Shown here piece by piece: positions 7,350-15,140 of a DNA stretch of 28,136 nucleotides (positions are counted from its first letter, which is position 1; every line of letters begins with the position of its first letter). Both the position numbers and the translations under genes were made by a program. The notes beneath the pieces were generated by a model, which worked only from the letters and a program-made list of their open reading frames with translations, was not told the DNA's origin and ran no database searches. Source of the stretch: JBAXLO01 sp037134755 (GTDB lineage: Bacteria > Bacteroidota > Bacteroidia > Bacteroidales > JACABE01); contig JBAXLO010000037.1 of NCBI GenBank assembly GCA_037134755.1, positions 1-28,136 of the forward strand, in the 5' to 3' direction.

Positions 7350-8456
7350 ATGCGATACAATAATGATTTAAGAACAGTTTTGACGCTAGATGCCGGCGGA
7401 ACTAACTTTGTGTTCTCAGCAATAAGAGGCAATCAGGAAGTAGTAAAACCTGTGGTTTTGCCTTCAAATGCTACCAATCTTGAATTATGTTTAAAAACTA
7501 TTAAGGAGGGTTTTAAAACTGTAAAGTTACAGTTAAAAGAAGAGCCTTTTGCCATTAGTTTTGCCTTCCCCGGTCCTGCCGATTATCCTAATGGTATAAT
7601 AGGTGATCTTTCTAATCTTCCAGCCTTTAGAGGAGGCATTCCTTTGGGGCCTATATTAAAAGAAGAATTCAAGATACCTGTTTATATTAATAATGATGGA
7701 GATTTATATGCTTACGGTGAAGCTCTTGCAGGCTATCTTCCTTATGTAAACGATTTAATGGAGAAGGCAGGCAACGAAAAACGTTTTAATAACCTTGCAG
7801 GCTTTACACTTGGCACCGGATTTGGCGGTGGTATTGTTCGTAATGGCGAATTGTTTATTGGTGATAATTCAGGTGCTGCCGAAGTGTGGGTTCTTCGCAA
7901 TAAGATTAATCCTAAGACTAATGCTGAAGAAGGTGTTAGCATCAGGGCAATTAAAAGAGTGTATGCAGAGCTTACTAATATCGACTTAAAAGATGCTCCT
8001 GAGCCTAAAGATGTTTACGAAATAGGTGTTGGTAAACAAACTGGCAATCGTGATGCTGCTCTTGAGGCTTTCAGGCAAATGGGCGAAGTGTTGGGAGATG
8101 CTGTTTCGCATGTGCTTACAATTGTTGATGGTATTGCTGTAATAGGTGGAGGTATTTCAGGAGCAAGTTCGCTCATAGTTCCAGCTATGCTTAAGGAAAT
8201 GAGAGGTACATTTACTAATTACTCAGGAGATACATACAATCGATTAGCTCAAAAGGTATTTTATTTGGATGATGCCAATGACATGCAACAATTTATTAAA
8301 GGAGATACCAAACAAATACTTATCCCCGGAACTAATCGTCATGTTATGTACGATTCAATGGCAAGAGTAGGTTTTGGTTTCTCACAAATAGGAACAAGCA
8401 AGGCAATTGCATTAGGTGCTTATAACTTTGCATTGAATAAACTAGATAGTAAATAA
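7350..8456 (+). CDS. ROK-family sugar kinase-like protein lacking the zinc motif
   Basis: A 368-residue protein of the ASKHA/ROK fold, with phosphate 1 loop LDAGGTNFVF (13-22), FPGPADYPNG around 73-82, catalytic-base segment INNDGD (Asp116) and GTGFGGG (155-161). Known ROK proteins include hexose kinases and repressors; with no helix-turn-helix domain at the N-terminus, this one is of the kinase type. Two hallmark elements are missing. There is no CxCGxxGCxE zinc site (the only Cys is near residue 47), and the sugar-binding ExGH is replaced by EVWV at 178-181, so the His is lost. Long insertions follow residue 130 and residue 290. Hexose phosphorylation is a likely but unproven role. It has its own promoter and a hairpin downstream. 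Confidence 0.8.
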   Translation: MRYNNDLRTVLTLDAGGTNFVFSAIRGNQEVVKPVVLPSNATNLELCLKTIKEGFKTVKLQLKEEPFAISFAFPGPADYPNGIIGDLSNLPAFRGGIPLGPILKEEFKIPVYINNDGDLYAYGEALAGYLPYVNDLMEKAGNEKRFNNLAGFTLGTGFGGGIVRNGELFIGDNSGAAEVWVLRNKINPKTNAEEGVSIRAIKRVYAELTNIDLKDAPEPKDVYEIGVGKQTGNRDAALEAFRQMGEVLGDAVSHVLTIVDGIAVIGGGISGASSLIVPAMLKEMRGTFTNYSGDTYNRLAQKVFYLDDANDMQQFIKGDTKQILIPGTNRHVMYDSMARVGFGFSQIGTSKAIALGAYNFALNKLDSK

Positions 8457-8513
8457 AATATTTATAAGCCTTTAAGTTATATTTTACTTAAATTCTCTTT
8501 AATTTCATTAATA

Positions 8514-8554
8514 ATACTTTTCTTCTTATCATTTTCATATAAGAAGAAAAGTAT
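8514..8554. terminator. Stem-loop after the ROK-family gene
   Basis: ATACTTTTCTTCTTA (8514-8528) pairs perfectly over 15 bases with TAAGAAGAAAAGTAT (8540-8554), with an 11-base loop. It lies 58 bases after the stop codon. The stem is AT-rich and the T-tract after it is short, so termination strength is uncertain. Confidence 0.55.
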
Positions 8555-8729
8555 ATTTAAGATAAGATTAATGATTTTCATAAAAAGCATCTGAACTTTT
8601 GTACTAAAGTTGGTAATTTACTTTAGTTAAGTATCAACTTTTTGAATTGAGTTTGACATTTTAATCTATTTTATCTTTCTTATTTCATAAATAAATGATT
8701 TTTTTAATCTATTTCTCTCAATTTATTTG

Positions 8730-8737
8730 TACATTTG
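8730..8737 (+). promoter_or_regulatory. -7 box TACATTTG for adenine deaminase
   Basis: A full TAnnTTTG match 22 bases before the ATG at 8760. It overlaps the only upstream alternative start (TTG at 8727), which argues for the ATG. Confidence 0.6.
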
Positions 8738-8759
8738 TTCAGTTTTAATTTTAATAAAA

Positions 8760-10397
8760 ATGATACAGCTTAGTTTTAAGGTTTCAGGAAATATAATTGA
8801 TGTCGTTTCTAAACGTATATACAGTGGTACTGTAAGTGTTGTGGATGGTAAAATTGACACTATTGACGAACATGAAACTAACAGCACTCAGTATATCTTG
8901 CCGGGACTCATTGACGCACATATTCATATTGAAAGTTCGATGATGATACCTTCGGAATTTGCTCGTATTGCTGTAACTCATGGCACTGTGGCTACCGTTT
9001 CTGATCCTCACGAAATAGCAAATGTATTAGGCGTAAATGGTGTTAATTTTATGATTGATAACGGGAAGAAAGTCCCTTTTAAGTATTATTTTGGTGCACC
9101 ATCATGTGTTCCTGCAACTATTTTTGAAACTTCAGGAGCCATAATAGGTGTAAAGGAAATTAGTGAGCTTATGAAGCGTCCCGAAATTAAATATCTCTCT
9201 GAGATGATGAACTTTCCTGGAGTATTATTTCGTGATGCTGATGTTATTAAAAAACTATCTATTGCTAAAAGGTATAAAAAGCCTGTTGATGGACATGCTC
9301 CAGGGTTAAAAGGTGAAGATGCTAAGAAATACATAGATGCAGGCATTACAACCGATCATGAATGTTTTACTATTGAAGAAGCTTTAAGTAAAATAAATTA
9401 TGGTATGAAGATACTGATCAGAGAAGGGAGTGCAGCAAAGAACTTTGAAGCACTCGCTCCTTTAATTGCTTCAAATCCTAATGATATCATGTTGTGTTCT
9501 GACGATAAACATCCTAATGATTTATGCGAAGGTCATATAAATACTTTAATAAAAAGAGCTCTACAAAAAGGTTATAATATAATAAATATCTTAAGAGCCT
9601 GCACTTATAACCCTATCAAACATTATAAGCTTGATGTTGGTTTACTTCAACAGGGTGATGATGCCGATTTTATTGTTATAGATAATCTTGAAGACTTTAA
9701 TGTGTTGAATACTTATGTAAAGGGTATCAAAGTTGCAGAAGTGGGCTCAAGTTTAATTCATCCGATAAACGAAGAAGCTATTAATATTTTTAATGCCGAA
9801 AAAATTGCTGAAAGACATATAAGGATAGCATATTATAGCAAAGAAATTAATGTAATTCGTGCTTTGGAAGGTCAGTTAATTACCGAAAGTTATAAAGCAA
9901 TCCCAAAGGTAGAAAAAGAATTTATTGTTAGTGATACTGAAAATGACATCTTAAAAATAGTTGTGATGAATAGGTATGAGAAAAGCCATCCAACGGTTGG
10001 GTTTATAAACAACTTTAACTTAACTAAGGGAGCAATAGCTTCAACAGTAGCTCATGATAGTCATAATATTATTGCTGTTGGCACAAACGATAAAGACATC
10101 GTCAGAGCAATTAATTTATTGATTGAATGCAAAGGAGGTATTTCAGTAGTTAACGGTAACTATGAAGAATATCATTTACCTTTGCCTGTAGCAGGTTTAA
10201 TGTCAAACACAAATGGATTTGAACTAGCCGAAAAATATGACTTTCTTGACAAAAAAGCAAAAGAGTTTGGCACTAAACTAAACGCTCCATTTATGACACT
10301 TTCATTCATGGCTTTATTAGTTATCCCTAAACTTAAGATAAGTGATAAAGGCTTGTTCGATGGAGTAAACTTTAAATTTGCATCCGTTTATGCTTAA
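8760..10397 (+). CDS. ade: Adenine deaminase
   Basis: A 545-residue amidohydrolase that hydrolyses adenine to hypoxanthine and ammonia in purine salvage. Metal-binding GLIDAHIHIESSMM lies near the N-terminus, followed by HGTVATVSDPHEIANV, the APSCVPAT block, DGHAPGL and CSDDKHPNDL. The C-terminal domain, typical of this family, has PLPVAGLMS and PFMTLSFMALLVIPKL. I chose the ATG at 8760 rather than an in-frame TTG at 8727, because the 11 extra residues are unlike the family and a TAnnTTTG promoter box covers that region. The length is close to that of known bacterial enzymes of this type. It converges on the merR-type gene with only 25 bases between their ends. Confidence 0.96.
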   Translation: MIQLSFKVSGNIIDVVSKRIYSGTVSVVDGKIDTIDEHETNSTQYILPGLIDAHIHIESSMMIPSEFARIAVTHGTVATVSDPHEIANVLGVNGVNFMIDNGKKVPFKYYFGAPSCVPATIFETSGAIIGVKEISELMKRPEIKYLSEMMNFPGVLFRDADVIKKLSIAKRYKKPVDGHAPGLKGEDAKKYIDAGITTDHECFTIEEALSKINYGMKILIREGSAAKNFEALAPLIASNPNDIMLCSDDKHPNDLCEGHINTLIKRALQKGYNIINILRACTYNPIKHYKLDVGLLQQGDDADFIVIDNLEDFNVLNTYVKGIKVAEVGSSLIHPINEEAINIFNAEKIAERHIRIAYYSKEINVIRALEGQLITESYKAIPKVEKEFIVSDTENDILKIVVMNRYEKSHPTVGFINNFNLTKGAIASTVAHDSHNIIAVGTNDKDIVRAINLLIECKGGISVVNGNYEEYHLPLPVAGLMSNTNGFELAEKYDFLDKKAKEFGTKLNAPFMTLSFMALLVIPKLKISDKGLFDGVNFKFASVYA

Positions 10398-10422
10398 ATC
10401 TATAAAGATATAATCAAGAATA

Positions 10423-10782
10423 TTATTCTTTTGATGGTATATCTATTTCAGACTTAATCTTTAGCAAAAACTCTTTAACCTTCATTAGTGATTCTACAAT
10501 CTCCATATTATTTACACTCTCAGTTAAGTTTCCGTTCATCTTAGCTTTAGCTCCTTCAATAGTATAACCTCTTTCATTAATATAAAATAGTATAAGTTTT
10601 AGGTTCTCTAAATCCTTTGGAGTGAAATTACGAGTACCTTTGCTATTCTTTCTTGGCTTGAGAATATCAAACTCATTTTCATAATATCGAATCAGTGATT
10701 GGTTAACACCAAACATCTTAGCAACGTCTCCTATTCGATACCATACGCGTTCAACTGCAGGCTTTTTTCTTGGTAATGGCAT
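10423..10782 (-). CDS. MerR-family transcriptional regulator
   Basis: A 119-residue DNA-binding protein from the ATG at 10782. The winged-helix domain is clear: YRIGDVAKMFGVNQSLIRYY and then ENEFDILKPRKNSKGTRNFT, followed by DLENLKLILFYINERGYTI, the start of the dimer helix. The C-terminal 40 residues are a short amphipathic helix with no Cys or effector domain, so it does not look like a metal or drug sensor. This compact type is common and usually single-copy in Bacteroidota. An earlier ATG at 10809 would add nine residues, but a TATCTTTG box (10805-10798) overlaps that stretch, so the shorter start is preferred. Targets are unknown; the divergent barrel-protein gene is a candidate by position only. 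Confidence 0.9.
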   Translation of the reverse strand: MPLPRKKPAVERVWYRIGDVAKMFGVNQSLIRYYENEFDILKPRKNSKGTRNFTPKDLENLKLILFYINERGYTIEGAKAKMNGNLTESVNNMEIVESLMKVKEFLLKIKSEIDIPSKE

Positions 10783-10797
10783 GTCTAATTTTTTATA

Positions 10798-10805
10798 CAA
10801 AGATA
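10798..10805 (-). promoter_or_regulatory. -7 box TATCTTTG for the MerR gene
   Basis: A full TAnnTTTG match on minus, 15 bases before the ATG at 10782. CAAAA on plus at 10821 (TTTTG on minus) is a possible -33 element with a slightly short spacer. Confidence 0.55.
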
Positions 10806-10868
10806 ACACATAGTTTAATACAAAAGCTGTTTTTATTAAAATATTTTTTATTTTTTAATAAAACGTTG

Positions 10869-10876
10869 TATCTTTG
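10869..10876 (+). promoter_or_regulatory. -7 box TATCTTTG for the barrel-protein gene
   Basis: A full TAnnTTTG match, 23 bases before the ATG at 10900. It has the same eight bases as the divergent MerR promoter, with about 63 bases between the two boxes. Confidence 0.55.
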
Positions 10877-10899
10877 CAATTAATAAATACTATTTGATT

Positions 10900-11526
10900 A
10901 TGAAAATCAGGATTCTTCTGTTTATTTGTTTGTTCTTAATAGTACTCATTACTAATGGGCAGATCTATGGTTTTAAATTTGGTTGGAGTCAACCGGATTA
11001 TAATCTGAATAAAAATAATTTTATTAAATATAATGAAAACCTTTATCAAGGTTATCAATATGGTGCTTTTATCCGAACAGATAGTAGTAGGTTCTTCTTC
11101 CAGATTGAGGCATTTTACATGAAGAGTGAAGAGACTTTTTTTAATGAGCCAGGTAAACCTAATTTTAATCCTGCCATTGATACCTTTAATCAACATGTAG
11201 TTTTACAAACCATAAATATTCCTTTTTCAGTAGGCCTTAGACTTATAAGGTTAAGTCATTTTGATGTTCGCGCACATGCTGCTATTCAATCTTCGGTTAC
11301 TTTAGATAAAAAAATAACGTCAAGTCTTAATACATCGCCAATTAATAGTAATTTAATTGAGAATATTGTAGTTAAATACTTTGTAGGTGCGGGCTTCGAT
11401 CTTTATTTTCTTTCTTGTGATCTTCGATATTATTTTGAAAACACTTCACCTATTAAATCAACTGAAACTATTTCATTTCCTTATAAGGATAGATACTTTA
11501 ACTTCTCTGCTGCTTTAAAGTTTTAG
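10900..11526 (+). CDS. Outer-membrane beta-barrel protein (PorT-like fold)
   Basis: A 208-residue exported protein. The first 20 residues are a signal peptide (basic MKIR, hydrophobic core, probable cleavage after NGQ-IYG or nearby). The mature part has alternating hydrophobic/polar strands, for example YGFKFGWSQP, YQYGAFIRT, FFFQIEAFYM, FSVGLRLIRL and KYFVGAGFDLYF, and ends in the aromatic-rich strand FNFSAALKF with a terminal Phe, as outer-membrane barrels do. This is the small-barrel type (about eight strands) common in Bacteroidota and annotated as outer membrane beta-barrel or PorT family. I chose the ATG at 10900; a TTG two codons upstream is less likely. Its ligand or role is unknown. 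Confidence 0.8.
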   Translation: MKIRILLFICLFLIVLITNGQIYGFKFGWSQPDYNLNKNNFIKYNENLYQGYQYGAFIRTDSSRFFFQIEAFYMKSEETFFNEPGKPNFNPAIDTFNQHVVLQTINIPFSVGLRLIRLSHFDVRAHAAIQSSVTLDKKITSSLNTSPINSNLIENIVVKYFVGAGFDLYFLSCDLRYYFENTSPIKSTETISFPYKDRYFNFSAALKF

Positions 11527-11590
11527 TTTAATCACAACTATAGCCCTCCCTAATTCAATCTTTACTTTCGCTCTATTAATTAATTATTAG

Positions 11591-11598
11591 TATTTTTG
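11591..11598 (+). promoter_or_regulatory. -7 box TATTTTTG almost touching the EamA start codon
   Basis: A full TAnnTTTG match ending only four bases before the ATG at 11603. If used, the transcript would begin at or near the start codon and would be leaderless or nearly so. Confidence 0.45.
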
Positions 11599-11602
11599 CA
11601 AC

Positions 11603-12490
11603 ATGAAAGCACATTTAAGTTTATTTGCGACAAGCATAATTTTCGGTTTGAATTATTGGGTATCTAAAGGTTTGATGCCCGGGTTTTTCAATCCAGTACA
11701 ATTGGTCTTATTAAGAGCGTTAGGTGCTTTGATTTTGGTGTGGATAATTCAATTATTTTATACTAACGAAAAGGTTGCGACTAAAGATATGTGGCTGTTA
11801 GTTGTATTTAGTTTGTTTGGCATTACTTTAAATCAAGGTTTATTTTATTTAGGTCTCAATTTTACTTCTCCTGTTGATGCTTCTATTATTCATACAGTTA
11901 ATCCTATTCTTGTGATGTTGATTGCTGCTTTTATCATTAAAGAAAAGATTACTTACCAAAAGTTATCGGGTATTGTTTTAGGTTTGACAGGAGCTTTAAT
12001 TATAGTTCTTTATAACAAACATGCAGCTATTGGATCTGGTAGTTTGCTTGGCAACTTCTTAATATTATTAAATGGAACTGCTTACGCAATTTATCTGGTA
12101 ATGGTAAAGCCTTTGATGGCTAAATATAAACCTTTAACAGTTTTGAAATGGGTATTTCTTTATGGATTTATATTTACATTGCCTTTGCTTGCCTTTAATT
12201 CGGAGATGATAAATTTTCAGCATGTTACTTTTAAGGCATGGATGGCAGTAGGATATATTATTGTGTTCAATAGCTTTGTTGCTTATTTGCTTATTGTTTA
12301 TGCCTTGAAACACGTTAATGCAACTGTTGCCGGATTTTATGCATATTTGCAACCTGTAGTTGCTGCATTGATTGGAATAATTATTGGAACCGAACTCCCT
12401 GATATCACTAAAGTAATTGCCGCATTACTAATCTTTACAGGGGTTTATCTTGTAAGTAAAACCAAAAAGGAAGTAATTAGTATGAGTTAA
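11603..12490 (+). CDS. EamA/DMT-superfamily transporter
   Basis: A 295-residue inner-membrane protein with ten predicted membrane helices in two EamA repeats (about 1-130 and 145-285). Typical features are ATSIIFGLNYWVSKG in helix 1, SPVDASIIHTVNPILVMLIA near residue 88, and the second-repeat counterpart VNATVAGFYAYLQPVVAALIG near 240. Members export or import small metabolites such as amino acids or nucleotide-related compounds; substrate cannot be told here. It ends in a basic cytosolic tail. The gene lies 76 bases after the barrel-protein gene but has its own promoter-like box. A two-way terminator follows. Confidence 0.93.
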   Translation: MKAHLSLFATSIIFGLNYWVSKGLMPGFFNPVQLVLLRALGALILVWIIQLFYTNEKVATKDMWLLVVFSLFGITLNQGLFYLGLNFTSPVDASIIHTVNPILVMLIAAFIIKEKITYQKLSGIVLGLTGALIIVLYNKHAAIGSGSLLGNFLILLNGTAYAIYLVMVKPLMAKYKPLTVLKWVFLYGFIFTLPLLAFNSEMINFQHVTFKAWMAVGYIIVFNSFVAYLLIVYALKHVNATVAGFYAYLQPVVAALIGIIIGTELPDITKVIAALLIFTGVYLVSKTKKEVISMS

Positions 12491-12530
12491 TTTTTATTCA
12501 ATAGAATTTATTCAGTAAATAATTTTCATA

Positions 12531-12566
12531 CAAAAGCCTTCATCAAACTAATGGTGAAGGCTTTTG
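12531..12566. terminator. Bidirectional terminator, EamA gene versus Omp28-like gene
   Basis: CAAAAGCCTTCATC (12531-12544) pairs with GGTGAAGGCTTTTG (12553-12566). The stem has the same sequence as the terminator at 2930-2968, with a different loop, so these hairpins may be dispersed repeats themselves. Confidence 0.8.
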
Positions 12567-12594
12567 CATTAAATTATTTGATAAAAGATATCTA

Positions 12595-13410
12595 TTAGTA
12601 AATCATACTATCCCATCCATTTACAAACATATAATGACAACTTACATTAATATCACTGTTTGCTTTCCAGATAGCTGAAGTTACAAACAGATTATTTTTA
12701 ACACAAAAAGGATCAATATTTATATTACAAGTATAATCATATATAGTTCCACTTGCAGTAGTTGCAGCTTTAGTTATTTTTACACCGTAAGCATTGCTTG
12801 TAACATTGCCACTTCTAACTACATTGCAGTGTGTATAGCCTGCCGAAGCTGATGTTTGAGCAAAACCTGCCGCTGCTGTAGGGCTTCCATCTATACCATT
12901 TTCGCATAAATAAAAACTAACATAATAATCGCCGGTTACTTGTTTAAAGAACTTAACTTTAGCAGTTACCTGCATGACATTTCCCACAATTTTAGATGTA
13001 AATTTAACACCTGCATCAGGTGAGCGCTTTAATAAAGAATCTATCGAAGGTTGCAAACTATACAGATCAATTTGATGATCGCCTATGTAGAAAGCTGGAA
13101 TACCGCCACCCTGAGCTGGTCTTGAGTTTTCGTAAGAAAATAATAAGCTGCTTTGCATAGCATCCGATGGTCCATTACAATGAAATGCCAAAGCAATAAT
13201 TTTGCCGGAGTTATTCTTTTTAGCAAGATTAAAATTTTCGTGTCCAATGCTGCCACAAGTACCACAAGTTGTCGAAGTTTCTTCAGCCATAAAAGCATAT
13301 TGCTTTGCAATAGGTATAAGGCTATCAACAACTGTTGTATCTTCAGTCTTTTTACACGAAAAAATAATTGTTACTGCAAATAGTAACACATAAAAGTACG
13401 TTTTCTTCAT
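12595..13410 (-). CDS. Lipoprotein of the Omp28-related, thioredoxin-like family
   Basis: A 271-residue lipoprotein. The signal sequence ends in the lipobox IIFSCKK with the lipidated Cys at 19. Residues about 38-130 form a thioredoxin-like domain with a C-x-x-C pair at Cys49 and Cys52 (TTCGTCGSIGH), followed by a cis-Pro-like GGIPAFYIG near residue 101. The rest (about 145-271) is a beta-rich domain with several further cysteines. This order, an N-terminal CxxC thioredoxin fold and a C-terminal beta domain, matches Omp28-related proteins of Bacteroidota. It should sit on the periplasmic or outer surface of the outer membrane; redox or adhesion roles are both possible. It is a single gene with array 2 in its upstream region. 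Confidence 0.8.
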   Translation of the reverse strand: MKKTYFYVLLFAVTIIFSCKKTEDTTVVDSLIPIAKQYAFMAEETSTTCGTCGSIGHENFNLAKKNNSGKIIALAFHCNGPSDAMQSSLLFSYENSRPAQGGGIPAFYIGDHQIDLYSLQPSIDSLLKRSPDAGVKFTSKIVGNVMQVTAKVKFFKQVTGDYYVSFYLCENGIDGSPTAAAGFAQTSASAGYTHCNVVRSGNVTSNAYGVKITKAATTASGTIYDYTCNINIDPFCVKNNLFVTSAIWKANSDINVSCHYMFVNGWDSMIY

Positions 13411-13786
13411 TTGATTACATTTTTTATTTATTATAATTGATTTTATTAAATTTTCACAATACTACAGACAAGTATTTTCTTGAAAAGGTTGTCTGAGATG
13501 TAAAATATATTTATAAATAAGATTGCTTTTTAATTAAGCCATAGCTAAAACATATAGATTAAATGCATATGTAATCTCTCTACAATCATTTTATTAAATA
13601 TAGTCCTATATTTTTAAAATTATGTTATTAGTTTTGGATTTATGATTGCTCACATAATTTCGAATTGTTGATAAGACAATATAGCATCATTACCAATATA
13701 AATATTAAAAACATAACTAAACAGTTGAATATATTAACAATATAGCGTTAGATATATTTACTTAGCATTTTTAAAAGTAGAATTAT
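13411..13786. other. Gene-free stretch upstream of the Omp28-like gene
   Basis: I see no gene here. An isolated dyad, CAGACAA (13465-13471) with TTGTCTG (13489-13495), lies about 55 bases before the start codon of the Omp28-like gene and could be an operator. No TAnnTTTG box is evident on minus. Confidence 0.4.
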
Positions 13787-14083
13787 GGGCTTCCGAACGT
13801 TCGGAATGCCATTGTGTCAAAAAAAAATGGGCAAACCAATGTTCGGAAACCCTTCATTGGAAAAAAAATGGGCAAACCAATGTTCGGAAAGCCTTCATTG
13901 AAAAAAAATGGGCAAACCAATGTTCGGAAACCCTTCATTGGAAAAAAATGGGCAAACCAATGTTCGGAAACCCTTCATTGAAAAAAAATGAGCAAAGCAA
14001 TGTTCGGAAGTCCTTCATTGGAAAAAAAACGGGCAAAGTAATGTTCGGAAGCCCTTCATTGGAAAAAAAACGGGCAAAGTAAC
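13787..14083. repeat. 40-41-bp-period hairpin array (array 2)
   Basis: The array begins with a perfect 16-bp palindrome, TTCCGAACGTTCGGAA, at 13791-13806. GTTCGGAA then recurs at 13841, 13882, 13922, 13962, 14002 and 14043, giving steps of 41, 40, 40, 40 and 41. Each unit reads: A-tract of 7-9, ATGGGCAAA, CCAATG, TTCGGAA, CCCTT, CATTGG or CATTGA. CCAATG and CATTGG form a dyad within a unit and can also pair with the neighbouring unit. The last units have changed the left arm (GCAATG, GTAATG), breaking the dyad. Steps of 40 and 41 are not multiples of three, so it cannot code. It lies between two divergent genes. Confidence 0.9.
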
Positions 14084-14220
14084 TTTTAAAAATGCATTAT
14101 TATAAGCATATAGCATTTTCTGTTAATTTTCAACTTATTTATTATGGTATGATAAAATTTAGTGTGTTTGTGAAATCATCAATAAATAAAAAAGAATAGC
14201 GTTCATTCATGCCTTTTTAG

Positions 14221-14228
14221 TAATTTTG
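14221..14228 (+). promoter_or_regulatory. -7 box TAATTTTG for the alpha/beta hydrolase
   Basis: A full TAnnTTTG match, 13 bases before the ATG at 14242. Confidence 0.55.
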
Positions 14229-14241
14229 CTGAAAATATACT

Positions 14242-15048
14242 ATGGACACACAATTTTATTATTATAACAACAAAAAGATAGCTTTTACAACCTCAGGATC
14301 AGGAGATGTATTAGTATTACTTCACGGCTTTATGGAATCGCAAAAGATATGGGGAGATTTTACAAAAGTATTATCTCAAAAATATAAAGTCATAACATTT
14401 GACCTCCCCGGACACGGTGATAGCGAATGCATAAACGAAATACACACAATGGGTTTGATGGCTGATTGCATAAAAACCGGATTAGATCATATAGCTGTAA
14501 CTAAATGTGTATTAATAGGACATTCGATGGGTGGATACGTTGCTTTATCATTTGCCGAAAAATTTCCTCAAATGTTAATAGGATTAGGATTGTTTCATTC
14601 TCATGCTTACGCAGATACTGATGAAGCTAAACACAATAGAGACCGCTCTTGCGAGATTGTAAAACAAAATAGAGCAAGCTTTATAGCTAACTTTATACCT
14701 GAGTTATTTGCTCCAGAAAATGTAGTTAAGTATCAAAAAGAGATTAATCAACTGCAACAATATATAAAAGATATGAGTGTTGATGCTATTGTTGCTGCTC
14801 AACAAGGAATGAAACTCAGAGAGGCTAAACTTGAAGTAATTAAAGAAGCTAAGTATCCTATGTTATTTATTTTTGGAAAACAAGATCCACGAACTCCCCT
14901 GCCAAAGACTTTAGAACTTACTTCGCTTGCAAAACATTCAGAAACACTAATTATAGATGTAGGGCACATGGGTTATATTGAAGCCCGTGATGAAACTTTG
15001 CAAACGATAGATTGCTTTACAAATAAATGTTATAAAAAGAATACTTAG
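14242..15048 (+). CDS. Alpha/beta-hydrolase fold protein
   Basis: A 268-residue alpha/beta hydrolase. The oxyanion region VLLHGFMES is at 25-33, DLPGHGDSE at 54-62, and the nucleophile elbow GHSMGG at 93-98 with Ser95. The acid is probably Asp215 in FGKQDPRTPL and the His is His242 in DVGHMGYIE, so the triad is complete. A lid domain lies between about 120 and 200. There is no signal peptide, so it is cytosolic. This form is close to general esterases and MenH/BioH-like proteins, but nothing in the context points to a pathway. It is a single gene with its own promoter box and a terminator after it. Confidence 0.9.
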   Translation: MDTQFYYYNNKKIAFTTSGSGDVLVLLHGFMESQKIWGDFTKVLSQKYKVITFDLPGHGDSECINEIHTMGLMADCIKTGLDHIAVTKCVLIGHSMGGYVALSFAEKFPQMLIGLGLFHSHAYADTDEAKHNRDRSCEIVKQNRASFIANFIPELFAPENVVKYQKEINQLQQYIKDMSVDAIVAAQQGMKLREAKLEVIKEAKYPMLFIFGKQDPRTPLPKTLELTSLAKHSETLIIDVGHMGYIEARDETLQTIDCFTNKCYKKNT

Positions 15049-15113
15049 AGTGCCTTGAATACTTGGAGTACTTAAAGTTAAAAAAGCCTTCCCCATTAAT
15101 TGGAGAAGGCTTT
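15049..15113. terminator. Terminator preceded by a degenerate 9-bp stutter
   Basis: AAAAAAGCCTTCCCC (15080-15094) pairs with GGAGAAGGCTTT (15102-15113) with one mismatch, between the convergent hydrolase and SPOR genes. The bases 15049-15079 (GAATACTT, GGAGTACTT, AAAGTT) are a worn copy of the 9-bp repeat at 2788-2917. Confidence 0.7.
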
Positions 15114-15140
15114 CTTATATATATATTATTTTGAAATTAT

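Noticed and set aside
8727..8759. TTG start for adenine deaminase, 11 residues longer
   Set aside because: A TAnnTTTG promoter box lies in this stretch and family members begin near the ATG at 8760.
10783..10809. Upstream ATG for the MerR gene
   Set aside because: The promoter box at 10805-10798 overlaps it; the ATG at 10782 fits the family better.
12134..12352. Minus-strand open frame inside the EamA gene
   Set aside because: A shadow of the transporter frame, with no similarity or signals of its own.
13787..14083. CRISPR array
   Set aside because: The whole 40-41 bp unit repeats, with no unique spacers.
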